Source: Pollenia angustigena
Lineage: Eukaryota; Arthropoda; Insecta; Diptera; Polleniidae
Direction: 5' to 3'
Assembly (NCBI GenBank): GCA_930367215.1
Contig: OV884058.1
Location: forward strand, 104,245,802-104,309,801
Length of the DNA stretch: 64,000 bases
Both the position numbers and the translations under genes were made by a program. Position 1 is the first letter of the stretch, and each line of letters begins with the position of its first letter. Below, one piece after another: positions 34,123 through 42,646 of the stretch. Below the pieces are notes generated by a model. That model did no database searches, had not been told where the DNA came from, and saw only the letters and a list, made by a program, of their open reading frames with translations.

Positions 34123-34956
34123 CTAGTTCTCTAACATCGAGAATATGGAATCTATTCTCGATGCCTGTAGTTGTATTTGTTTTTGTAAATTAATTATTTG
34201 ATTAGTAAGGTTCTGCATTGATTTTTGAAATTCTTCTAGTGCTAGATTTATTGGGTTAGTGTTATTAACAATTTGAGGATTATAATTTTTTAAAACATTG
34301 GCAAAAGAAACATTTGGGTTTAAGTTATATGATGGTGTTGGTTTATTAGTTCTTCTCTCAGTCAGCGCTTGTTTTCTGCTTCGAAGCTTCTGCTGGAGCG
34401 CTTTGTATTTCTCGCATCCCTTGTATGATGCTGGGTGACCATACTTGTTGCATAGCACGCAAAATATCTTTTCTCTTTCGGTTTCAGGAACTTCTTTTAA
34501 TGAACAATGTCCAATTTCATGTTGTTCTTTACATTTGACGCATCTTGAAGGTAAAAAACAATTCGATGCGCTATGGAAAAAGCCTTGGCAATTTCTACAT
34601 TGCGGTATCTCTGGTTTTCTTAGGGCCTCCCAACGAATGCATCGATAAAGTAGACCCTTAATGTTTTTTAAATCATTGACATTACTCTCATTGTTTATTT
34701 GCACTAAAAACATTGGTAGCTCTAAACCGCTTTTTATTGAATCTTTAGTTGAGAATTGGCTCACTTTCACAAATTTTAAATTTTCATTTTCGAATTTTTT
34801 TAGTTCATCTAGGATAGTTGCAGGCTCGGTATTACCACTTAAACCTTTTAATACATAAGTTTTTGTTTTAGTATCTTTAGGTGTAAATGTAAAGAAATTG
34901 GTTTTGGTTTTTTGTAAGTAAGCTTTTACTTTATTATAGTCGTTCATTGAAGCCAT
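34123..34956 (-). CDS. LINE ORF1, gag domain with three zinc knuckles
   Basis: This RNA-binding gag-like protein packages the LINE RNA. The frame is open upstream of the first ATG at 34956 to about 35040 (NEFKIKEFKNKK), so it originally continued from the 35034-35378 frame. Residues about 10-105 form the gag core (NFFTFTPKDTKTKTYVLKGL; KGLLYRCIRWEALRKPEIPQ). Three CCHC-type knuckles follow at about 120-180: CRNCQGFFHSASNC, CVKCKEQHEIGHC and CVLCNKYGHPASYKGC. The C-terminal 50 residues (EFQKSMQNLTNQIINLQKQI) look coiled-coil. The stop is 10 bp before the ORF2 start. Confidence 0.85.
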   Translation of the reverse strand: MASMNDYNKVKAYLQKTKTNFFTFTPKDTKTKTYVLKGLSGNTEPATILDELKKFENENLKFVKVSQFSTKDSIKSGLELPMFLVQINNESNVNDLKNIKGLLYRCIRWEALRKPEIPQCRNCQGFFHSASNCFLPSRCVKCKEQHEIGHCSLKEVPETEREKIFCVLCNKYGHPASYKGCEKYKALQQKLRSRKQALTERRTNKPTPSYNLNPNVSFANVLKNYNPQIVNNTNPINLALEEFQKSMQNLTNQIINLQKQIQLQASRIDSIFSMLEN

Positions 34957-35033
34957 GAACAGAGCTATTTTTTTATTTTTAAACTCCTTTATTTTAAACT
35001 CATTGATTTTAAGTCCAATTGAGATAAATTCTA

Positions 35034-35378
35034 TCAGTTCATTGGTGGAATTTTTTTGGTTTTTGTTTTGTTTGGTGTTTTTTCATTACTAGTATTTTTT
35101 TGTTCACTTAAATTATTATTTGGCAAACCGGTTTGCGGTGCAGTTGCATTGTTTTTGTTAGACACATGCTTTTCAAATTTTTTTATATATTCATCATCGC
35201 ATTCTTTGTCGTTATCAAGAATTGCAAAATAATTATTGCGTGATTGTTTAGAGATTGTTTCACTATTCATGGCGTTTTTTCTTTTACGATTTTTTTTCTC
35301 AGTATTTAATATTGTGCACTTGATTATATTGTTTTGGTCATTATTTATGGTTGAGTTTTGAGCCAAAGGCTCACTCAT
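35034..35378 (-). pseudogene. LINE ORF1, N-terminal part
   Basis: A 114-codon frame starting MSEPLAQNSTINNDQ, basic and Asn/Lys-rich (KKNRKRKNAMNSE), with no structured domain; this is the low-complexity N-terminus of a Jockey-type gag. The first ATG follows 197 bp of leader. It ends at a TGA (35036-35034) right where the reading frame shifts by -1 into the continuing ORF1. The shift is just downstream of a run of seven A, so a homopolymer length change is the simplest explanation. Confidence 0.75.
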
Positions 35379-35537
35379 TACTTAATTTCAGTATTGTTTT
35401 TTTAAAAGACTATTTTTTTTTTTTTTTTTTTTTTGAAACGAAAACAAATTAATATAGAAAATAGAGAAGCAATCAGTAAGATTTTTAGCAAAAAAGAATT
35501 GAAACTCGCATAAACGAATTATTAAATTGATCTCCGC

Positions 35538-35575
35538 TAAACGTCCGTCTTTCATGACAGTCACGATCGAACTCC
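35538..35575 (-). promoter_or_regulatory. Internal LINE promoter with DPE
   Basis: On the minus strand the element starts GGAGTTCGATCGTGAC. Taking the A at 35573 as +1, GGACG falls at 35546-35542, i.e. +28 to +32, the position of the downstream promoter element (consensus RGWYV). Drosophila LINEs of the Jockey group use the same TATA-less arrangement to drive transcription from their own first base. The two leading G bases could be non-templated additions. Spacing is from the sequence; function is inferred. Confidence 0.65.
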
Positions 35576-35588
35576 GGTACATACTTAT

Positions 35589-36175
35589 ATTTAACTTTGA
35601 ACAAATTGAAAGATCAGACTTGGGACTAAGTTTGTAGATTAAACTAGTGATTAGATAAGTCTATAGACTAGTCTATATATGGGCATTTCCATTTTGACGT
35701 GTCGTGATATTTGTACCACAAAATTTAAAAAAATTAAATGAAGAAGTCAAATTTGTAAAAAGGGTTTTTATATATACAAAGTAATGAAGTATGTAGCACT
35801 ATATTCAGAAAAAAAATTACAGCAATCGACGCTAAGGATTTGCAGATATAAACAAAAATATGCGTTGGCGTGACGTTAAAAAAAAGGAAGTATATTTTGA
35901 CTTGCATTACAAAACTGAATAAGACTGCGAATTGAGCAAAACGTTTTGTATAAAACCGTTTTTAGTAAGATTTGGACTTATATAGATTTTTTTCCAAGCT
36001 ACCAAATTTAAAAATCTTTGCTCGTTTAAAGGTACATATTCAGCGAAAAGTCTACTTTTTTTTTAATGTAACGCCATAATGCAAAAAAGCTTGTATTTTA
36101 GAACCATGTTTTTCAAATGTAATCCCTTTTGTTACAAAATGTAGAGCTAGTTGCGCTTTACACCAAAGTAAACTA
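35589..36175. other. Host side of LINE, no gene
   Basis: Begins after the LINE target duplication and includes a short GACTAGT-type run (35610-35680). No gene seen. The far side overlaps the inverted repeat beginning at 36051. Confidence 0.45.
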
Positions 36176-36491
36176 TCTATATATATAAAAATAAGTCCGC
36201 GATTTCAACCAAACTTATACAATACGTAGGCAGTGGCCCATATATGGTTTATATGGTTTATATATAGTTTGGTTGAAATCCGATAACGCATGTGTGTGCG
36301 GTGCGTATGTGAAGTGACTGTGTTTTTGCCGCAGGAAAACCAACTTTATTAAAAACAAGTGTGTTTCTTTTCTTATTTTGTTTTGCCGTGCAAAGCAGGC
36401 AACGGGCCCGCTAGTACCTACATATAAAATTGTTTGAGAAAAAATTAAAATTACTTCTGGCGTTACGTGACAAAAAGTAGACTATTCGCTG
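36051..36491. repeat. Inverted repeat carrying a small Helitron
   Basis: CAGCGAAAAGTCTACTTTTT and a following TGTAACGCC on the left face GGCGTTACGTGAC and AAAAAGTAGACTATTCGCTG on the right. The arms are about 35 bp. The Helitron at 36176-36414 sits between them. No flanking duplication established. Confidence 0.55.
36176..36414. mobile_element. Mini-Helitron, 239 bp
   Basis: Starts TCTATATATATAAAAATAAG after an A and ends AACGGGCCCGCTAG before a T, with GGGCCC forming the core of a small stem near the 3' end. The start closely resembles the Helitron at 10907. No coding capacity. An internal inverted pair, GATTTCAACCAAACTTA / AGTTTGGTTGAAATC, is unusual for the group. Confidence 0.75.
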
Positions 36492-36504
36492 AAACTGACC
36501 ATAT

Positions 36505-37800
36505 GTATAAAACTTGGGACTATTTTATAGATCAAACCAGTGATTAAATTATTCTATAGACTAATATTTATATCAGACTTGGGACTAGTTCATAGATTTT
36601 TTGGAAATAGTGCTTTATAATAGACTTGGCACTGGTTTGAAGATCAGATTTCGGACTAGTTCTTTGGTTTTTTTTTGGAAATAGTCTATACATCTGTCTT
36701 AGAAATAGACTTAAGATCAGACTAGCGGCTAGTATGTATCAGAATAGGGACTTGTCAGTCTAGGGATCAGAAAATCGACGTGTTAATAGAAAAGACTTAA
36801 GTCTATGGATCAGACTAGTCTACAGATCAAAGAAGAGATAAGCCTTTAAATTAGACTACACAGAAAGAAAAAACTCTTACTAATTTGAGTTTTTCCACTT
36901 TCTTTTCAGACAATCGATTTGTTAATGGTATGACTTAAGACTATGAATAACACTAGTCTATACTACAGACTAGTTTTTCCACTTTTTTTAAGTACCAGTT
37001 GTACTTTAAATACGAAAATAATTAAAACAATCCATAATGTGATTAGTTTCGAAAAAAAACAAGTATAAAATTCTTAAATTAAATAAATGAAAGATTTTTC
37101 GTTGGTCGTGTCACTCTATATTTTATATGCGTGCATATTCGTGTGTTTATAAAAGTTTGTTGTAGAAACAACAACACTGCAAATGTATGTAAAAACGGTT
37201 TGCTTGTTTTGTTTAGAAAAAACAACAACACTACAAGAAGAAATACATACATTATTTCTATCTTTAAAATGTAAAATAAGAAGAAAAAAGTAAAAAAAGG
37301 CGGGAATACAACAAAGGTGCCACAAATATGTGCTGTGACGAACGAATGGGTAAGCAAAGTAAAGTAAATAAATAATAATATTCTTTTTTTCTGCTTTTCT
37401 GGGGTAAGTGTTTAGGTTAGAATCAATCATCCACTTTCGGATTAATTTAAGTACGAATTCGCGATTAAACTTACTTGGAAAATCTTGAATCAAGCCCAGT
37501 TTGAGATACATTTTTATCTTACTTTTACTTAAATCAATCCAGTTTTCGGATTATTTTATGTCCGGAGTATTTGAATAATCCGTACATGAATCAAGCATTC
37601 TTTATTTTAAGGAAATCCGAAGTTACCGTACTATTCACACCCTTACGGCTTGATTTAAGTGGATTGATTTTCAGATCAGTCTATATACTAATCTCTTGAG
37701 CAGAAAGTAAGTCCCTAATCGGACTACAGACTTGTTTAATAGATTAGAATGAAGATGATTAGTCTTGAGACTTGTCTATAGGTTTTACTATATATTCGTT
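36505..37800. repeat. Degenerate GACTAGT minisatellite tracts
   Basis: Variants of a ~25-bp unit, GATCAGACTTGGGACTAGT with CTATAGATCAGA, recur at 36505-36850, 36930-36985 and 37665-37795. Shorter runs occur at 35610-35680, 24850-25000, 29830-29885 and 19545-19585. Units are strongly diverged. The intervening 37000-37660 contains no supportable gene; ORFs at 37079-37511 overlap each other and have no domain signature. Confidence 0.55.
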
Positions 37801-38514
37801 AAAACAAAGTTTATGTACTTCTCCAGAGAGCTCTAAATATTTAGATTTTAGTTGGGACTTGCGTCAGAATGGGTAATTTTATAAATATACATACTTCCTG
37901 TAACAATTTTTACTAACATTTAATTTCGGGTCTATCAGTGTACCCATAAAATTAAAAACTATTTAAACACTCTGCACAATTTTGTAATTTATTTTATATT
38001 CTCAACGTTACCAAGTAAAAAAGAAACACAGACAAACATGTAAAATAATTAAAAATTGCTTGTTACAGACTTAAAAAAAATTAAAAATAAAATCCATAAA
38101 CGAAAATAGTTTAACAACAGCTTTGACAAGAGTGCTAAAACAAAATGAAAAATTAAACAAAGACAGACAATGGACCCACCTTTGCAATGTTCTTAAATGT
38201 TATTGCATTTGTTTAGTTTTTAATATGTTTTTAAGTATTTAATTAAACAAAATTCTTTGAACGCATTTCCTTGAAGACAAAAATTTACAATTTACAAAGT
38301 GTTGATGATTTTATTAGGGAGGTACTCAAAAGATTGAATAGGATTTTGAGTGTAAAATATCAAAAAAATCGCCGGAGTAGGGGTTGCTAGCCGATTATAT
38401 TCGCCCCTTTTTATAGTAGTCTTACGAAATATTCTGCGATTATAATAAAAAAAATTAAATTTTGATATATTTTTTTTGAGTTGCTGTTTCCATCTTTTGC
38501 GGTTTTCTTAATAA
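37801..38514. other. AT-rich DNA, no feature seen
   Basis: No gene, RNA or repeat I can support. Confidence 0.45.
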
Positions 38515-39080
38515 CACTGGTCTACAAATTAAAAAAAAATTGATTGCAGAAACGAAGCATGTTTTTTAACTAATCTGGGTGCGCTGAACACTGTGGCAAT
38601 ACTGTAAAACAGTCAATATTATTTATTTGACAGAAGCCCACATTCATTCTAAATCTCCATAATAGTAGCGTTTAAGCATGCCAGGGAGATCGTGTGTTAC
38701 TGATTCAAGCTTTTTTTGTATTGTGTGTGGTGAATATTTGGAATATCTGGAATAATTGGAATCATTAAATATGAATATTTACATTATTTTGGTTTGCAGT
38801 CAGAAACTTGGACAAACCGTGGACAGCGACAATGTTTTGCATTTTCTTCATTCGCATTTAGATTTTTTCAAAAAAAAAAAACTAGGTGCAGTGAGCGCGA
38901 ACAAGGGGATTTTGAGACAAAAGCATGCTGGGAGACTATTGCTGGACCCTAAAACCGAACCAACAAAATACAAATGTCGTTCAAATAACGCCATTCATTT
39001 TGAAAATTCATTGATTTTTTAATAAACTAGTAATTTTTTATGTAAGAAACGAATAAAAACATTTTTTTTTATCTCGAAAA
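38515..39080 (+). mobile_element. Insect transposon family C, copy 3
   Basis: Starts ACACTGGTCTACAAATT and runs through a decayed ORF (MPGRSCVTDSSFFCIVCGEY then stop, from 38679), CTAGGTGCAGTGAGCGCG, GACAAAAGCATGCTGG and ACCGAACCAACAAAATACAA. It is closer in overall length to the intact unit than the other copies because its last third is uninterrupted. Confidence 0.6.
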
Positions 39081-39102
39081 TCTGACGTGATACAGAAAAA
39101 AC

Positions 39103-39489
39103 AATTGAAGCACAGCCGCGAATAACGTTTTAAGTTACAAAATAATAATTTTTCAGGAGAGCAAAAAAACGTTTTTGACAGGCAGCATTATTTGTTTTAA
39201 AAATTTTTTCTTTTATTAAAAATAATGATAATAAAAACTTTAATGCAAAAGGCTTTTATAACATTATTCCGCACTGCAAAACCATTTCGGTTTCATCATT
39301 TTCTTAGTAACTTGCAATGTTCTTCCACTGGCTGACACTTTGTACGCCATTTTGAAGGCGTTAAGGTGCATAGTTTTGGTTGATTTGATATTTAAACTGT
39401 TTAAGAGAGTAAGGTCAACGGTTATCTGCAAAAAAACAGTTTTTGCAAAATGTGGCGTTTACAACGTTATTCGCGGCTGTGCTTCAATT
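39103..39489. mobile_element. MITE family G, copy 1
   Basis: Terminal repeats AATTGAAGCACAGCCGCGAA on both sides, 387 bp. The interior is nearly identical to 42083-42473 (AACTTGCAATGTTC, CACTGGCTGACACTTTGTAC, AACGGTTATCTGC). The frame at 39340-39570 is chance. No certain target duplication. Confidence 0.75.
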
Positions 39490-41289
39490 ACAGATTCGAA
39501 TACAGCCCACCAAATTACCCTTGGAAAGTTATTTGGTTGCTCCAGTCCAAAACCTTGTTGGCTAGTGTAATTAATAATATAGCAAATTTACTCCTTGAAT
39601 TAATAGAGAAAACTTGTTTTAATTGATTCTAATATAAGGCTCACTTCGGAAAGCTAAAGGAAAGCATTTCAAGACAAATGCAGTAAAATATCTATAATTT
39701 TCGAAACATTTAAGTCTGCAAAATAAAAGAGCATGATAGCTTGAGCGTTATGCGGCAATAATTCTATTATACCTCAAAACTTTCTTTTAACTGTATTGAA
39801 AATTGATACTCTTGCCTTCGAGACCTACTTAAACTCTTTGACTGAACTAAAAGTCAAACCGGCAGCATTAACCCTAGGAAAGAGTAGCCATAGCGGTTGC
39901 GGAAATGTGACTTCTGGGTGTAACACTCTTCGAGGTGCAACCAATACTTCTTGCTTGCCGGGTACTTAAGGTTAGGGATCAAATTAAGGATGAAGGAATC
40001 ATATTAAGAATATTAAACATCCTCAGGGGACTCTGGGGTCCAATGGACTTCAAGGGTTTCAAAGTTGTACCTTAGTACTAAACTAAGGTGCCACGGGAGT
40101 CAGTAGCCACCGTTAGGGAAAGCACCGGTCTCCGTGAGTATTTTTCTTTAATGATGCTGATTTTATCGGAGAAAAATTAAAAAATATGGCAATGAAAAAT
40201 GATGTGAATTATAATCAAAAACTATATAATTTACGATTGAAAAATGAGACGAAAACGATTCAATAATGATTATAAAACCTAACATTAAAAGGATCAAAAA
40301 TTGTATCACATATGATTCTTTCAGGTGATTCATCTGTAGGGTAACGATTTCTCACAACGAGAGTATCATTTATGAAAAATGACCTCATATACGGGTATTT
40401 TGCTCGTGAAGCTGATTCCTAAATGATTAGATTATGGTACAAAATGTTAGCTGGGCATGAACATTAACTATGCTTTTGTTTGAATTTGTTTTAAAAAAAA
40501 TCGAACAAAATTTGTTTAAAATTAATTTTAATTATTTTAAACAAAAGAGACGATCTTATTATTTTTTTTTCAGGAATTTGACGATTTTTACACAAATTTA
40601 TCTGGCAGCACTGAATAAAACCAAAACAAGGAAAGGCTAAAAAAAAAATTTAAATAACAAATTGCACACTCGTAAAACTGCTCTGAGTGGAGAAGCAGCT
40701 CGCGCTTTTTGTCATTATTTCTTAAGGGCAAACAGGTCGTTTTTGTTTGTCTGCTTTTGTTGCGTTTTGCGTTGTCACCCCGCATTGGTTAGTGTTCCGG
40801 CGTCGTATAACTGTACCGAGTTACAGTTTTTGCGGTATCTGCATTAACTATATGCAATCGTTTTTAACCTCAATGTTTTGATGTGTTGTCTGGTGGAGAA
40901 CCAAAGAAAAAACTCATGTGACTGGTGGAGAACCATATATAACTCAGACGTTTTACTGGTGGAGTACCAAGGAAATAACTCAGACGTTTTACTGTGGAGA
41001 CAAGATATACTCTGGAGCTTATTCTGGAAGCTCTTCGCCTTCCTATACGAAGGTCTAGGTCGATCGAGGACTTGTGGATGAGGCTCCAACAAACCGTGTG
41101 ATACCCTGGCAATATAAATCTAGATAGTTAGCCAAAAAATTTTTAGTGTTTAAGCAAAATCAAAAAAAAAAAAAAAAATTACAAATTACAACACTTGTGT
41201 TTGTTTTTTTTCATCATATAAATTATGCATTCATCATTAAAATTCCTTCTATTTATTATTTATTTTAAAAAAATAGTATATAAACATTT
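39490..41289. other. Spacer with a GC-richer block
   Basis: Mostly AT-rich without genes. The block 39840-40135 is notably GC-richer (GCAACCAATACTTC, AAGGTGCCACGGGAGTC, AAAGCACCGGTCTCCG) and looks like a retroelement untranslated region, but I cannot match it to a coding part. 40880-40990 has three diverged copies of an ACTGGTGGAG(A/T)ACCA unit. See also 41030-41100. Confidence 0.4.
41036..41100 (+). pseudogene. Possible Tc1/mariner transposase tail
   Basis: One frame reads LPIRRSRSIEDLWMRLQQTV then stop. The IEDLW.RLQ pattern resembles the end of Tc1/mariner-type transposases. Only about 20 residues, so this is weak. Confidence 0.25.
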
Positions 41290-41846
41290 AATTTTCATTA
41301 AATTATTTTTATGAAGAAAGGAATTTTTACAACATGAAAATTAATTAAAATTTACTGATAATTTTCATTCTTGACTCAATCTGGGCTCGAACCCAGGTGT
41401 TTTTACGGACAGGTTACCCTGACATGTTTCGATTGCAACCACTCAAATGAAAAAAAAAATACAAAACAAAATATGTACTTTGAACTTCAAGAAGAATTCT
41501 TGACAAAAGTACGAAAAAACAGAAGTAAAGGAAGAACATGTAAAATGAATTAAAAATAGATAATCATTCAAAGCAAATTTCGATCTACCAAAGGTTAAAT
41601 ACAATTTGGTTTAAGGATTGATGTTTGACTAATGACGTCAGCAGTCGTCGATGGCTGCGAGTGTTAAACGGCAAGCCCTCTGAGGAGATTGAGTGGTTGC
41701 AATCGAAACATGTCAGGGTAACCTGTCCGTAAAAACACCTGGGTTCGAGCCCAGATTGAGTCAAGAATGAAAAATTATCAGTAAATTTTAATTAATTTTC
41801 ATGTTGTAAAAATTCCTTTCTTCATAAAAATAATTTAATGAAAATT
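41290..41846. mobile_element. Foldback with tRNA-like (SINE) arms
   Basis: Two arms of about 160 bp (41290-41449 and 41687-41846) are near-perfect inverse copies. Each contains a perfect B box (GGTTCGAGCCC; on the plus strand at 41742-41752) and, about 50 bp upstream, GATTGAGTGGTTGCAATCG as a plausible A box. The spacing matches Pol III tRNA-type promoters (Leu/Ser style). Outer sequence is the A/T-rich body AATTTTCATTAAATTATTTT. Best read as two inverted SINE copies or a foldback derived from them; no functional tRNA fold is evident. Confidence 0.6.
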
Positions 41847-42082
41847 CAATTTGATGAACTTAAGCCTAATTAAAAAATATTAAAAATTTGGATTTAAAAC
41901 CATAAATAGTTCAACAAAATAACCACAATACTAATTATTGCATATAAACATATTTTAAATTTAAAATATCTACATTTTGTTTTTCTCGCACCAATTTCAA
42001 ATGTGACTTATTTTGACAGTTCTTGTAAGAAACTTTTCGAAGAATATTGTTACAAAAACTCTTTTTCTTACATCCTTCCAAT

Positions 42083-42473
42083 AATTGAAGCACAGCCGCG
42101 AATAACGTTTTAAGTTACAAAATAATAATTTTTCAGGAGAGCAAGAAAACGTTTTTTGACAGACAGCAATATTTGTTTTAAAAATGTTTATTTCTATTAT
42201 TAAAAATAATCATAATAATAACTTTTACGCAAAAGGCTTTTAAAACATTATGCCGCACTGCAAAACCATTTCGGCTTCACCATTTTGTTAGTAACTTGCA
42301 ATGTTCTCCCACTGGCTGACACTTTGTACGCCATTTTGAAGGCGTTAATGTGCACAGTTTTGGTTGATTTGATGTTTAAACTGTGTAAGAGAGTAAGGTC
42401 AACGGTTATCTGCAAAAAAACAGTTTTTGCAAAATGTGGCGTTTACAACGTTATTCGCGGCTGTGCTTCAATT
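42083..42473. mobile_element. MITE family G, copy 2
   Basis: Terminal repeats AATTGAAGCACAGCCGCGAA as in 39103-39489, 391 bp, with very similar interior. Outer flanks are TTCCAATA and TGTTGGAA, which are inverse to each other, so the palindrome extends a little beyond the family core here. Confidence 0.75.
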
Positions 42474-42646
42474 GTTGGAAAATTATTTAAATGACAGATT
42501 ATTTTCGCAAAGAAAAGATACAGAAACACTTGTGTGAGAAAAACCATTTTTGGTTTCATTTCATCCTATTTTTGTTGCAATTCACACGTTTCATGCGAAA
42601 AATATTACGATGTGAGGAATACAGAAACGGGCTACAGGTTCTGTAA

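Larger units (their letters stand above)
30585..35575 (-). mobile_element. Full-length Jockey-clade LINE, 4991 bp
   Basis: A perfect 13-bp direct repeat GGTACATACTTAT (30572-30584 and 35576-35588) bounds the element. Reading the minus strand, the order is: a 5' UTR of 197 bp with an internal promoter, ORF1, a 10-bp gap, ORF2, a 3' UTR of about 280 bp with AATAAA near its end, and poly(A) of about 20. Length, two ORFs, a gag with three CCHC knuckles and an APE-type endonuclease place it in the Jockey clade. Three lesions (ORF1 frameshift, ORF2 stop, ORF2 frameshift) make it inactive, but most of the sequence is well preserved, implying a fairly recent insertion. Confidence 0.92.

Noticed and set aside
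37079..37511. Overlapping ORFs of 92 and 131 codons
   Set aside because: Phe/Leu-rich frames in AT-rich DNA, no domain, overlap each other in different frames.
41676..41760. Possible genuine tRNA gene
   Set aside because: A and B boxes are present, but I could not draw a full cloverleaf with acceptor stem, and the sequence is duplicated inverted; a SINE is more likely.
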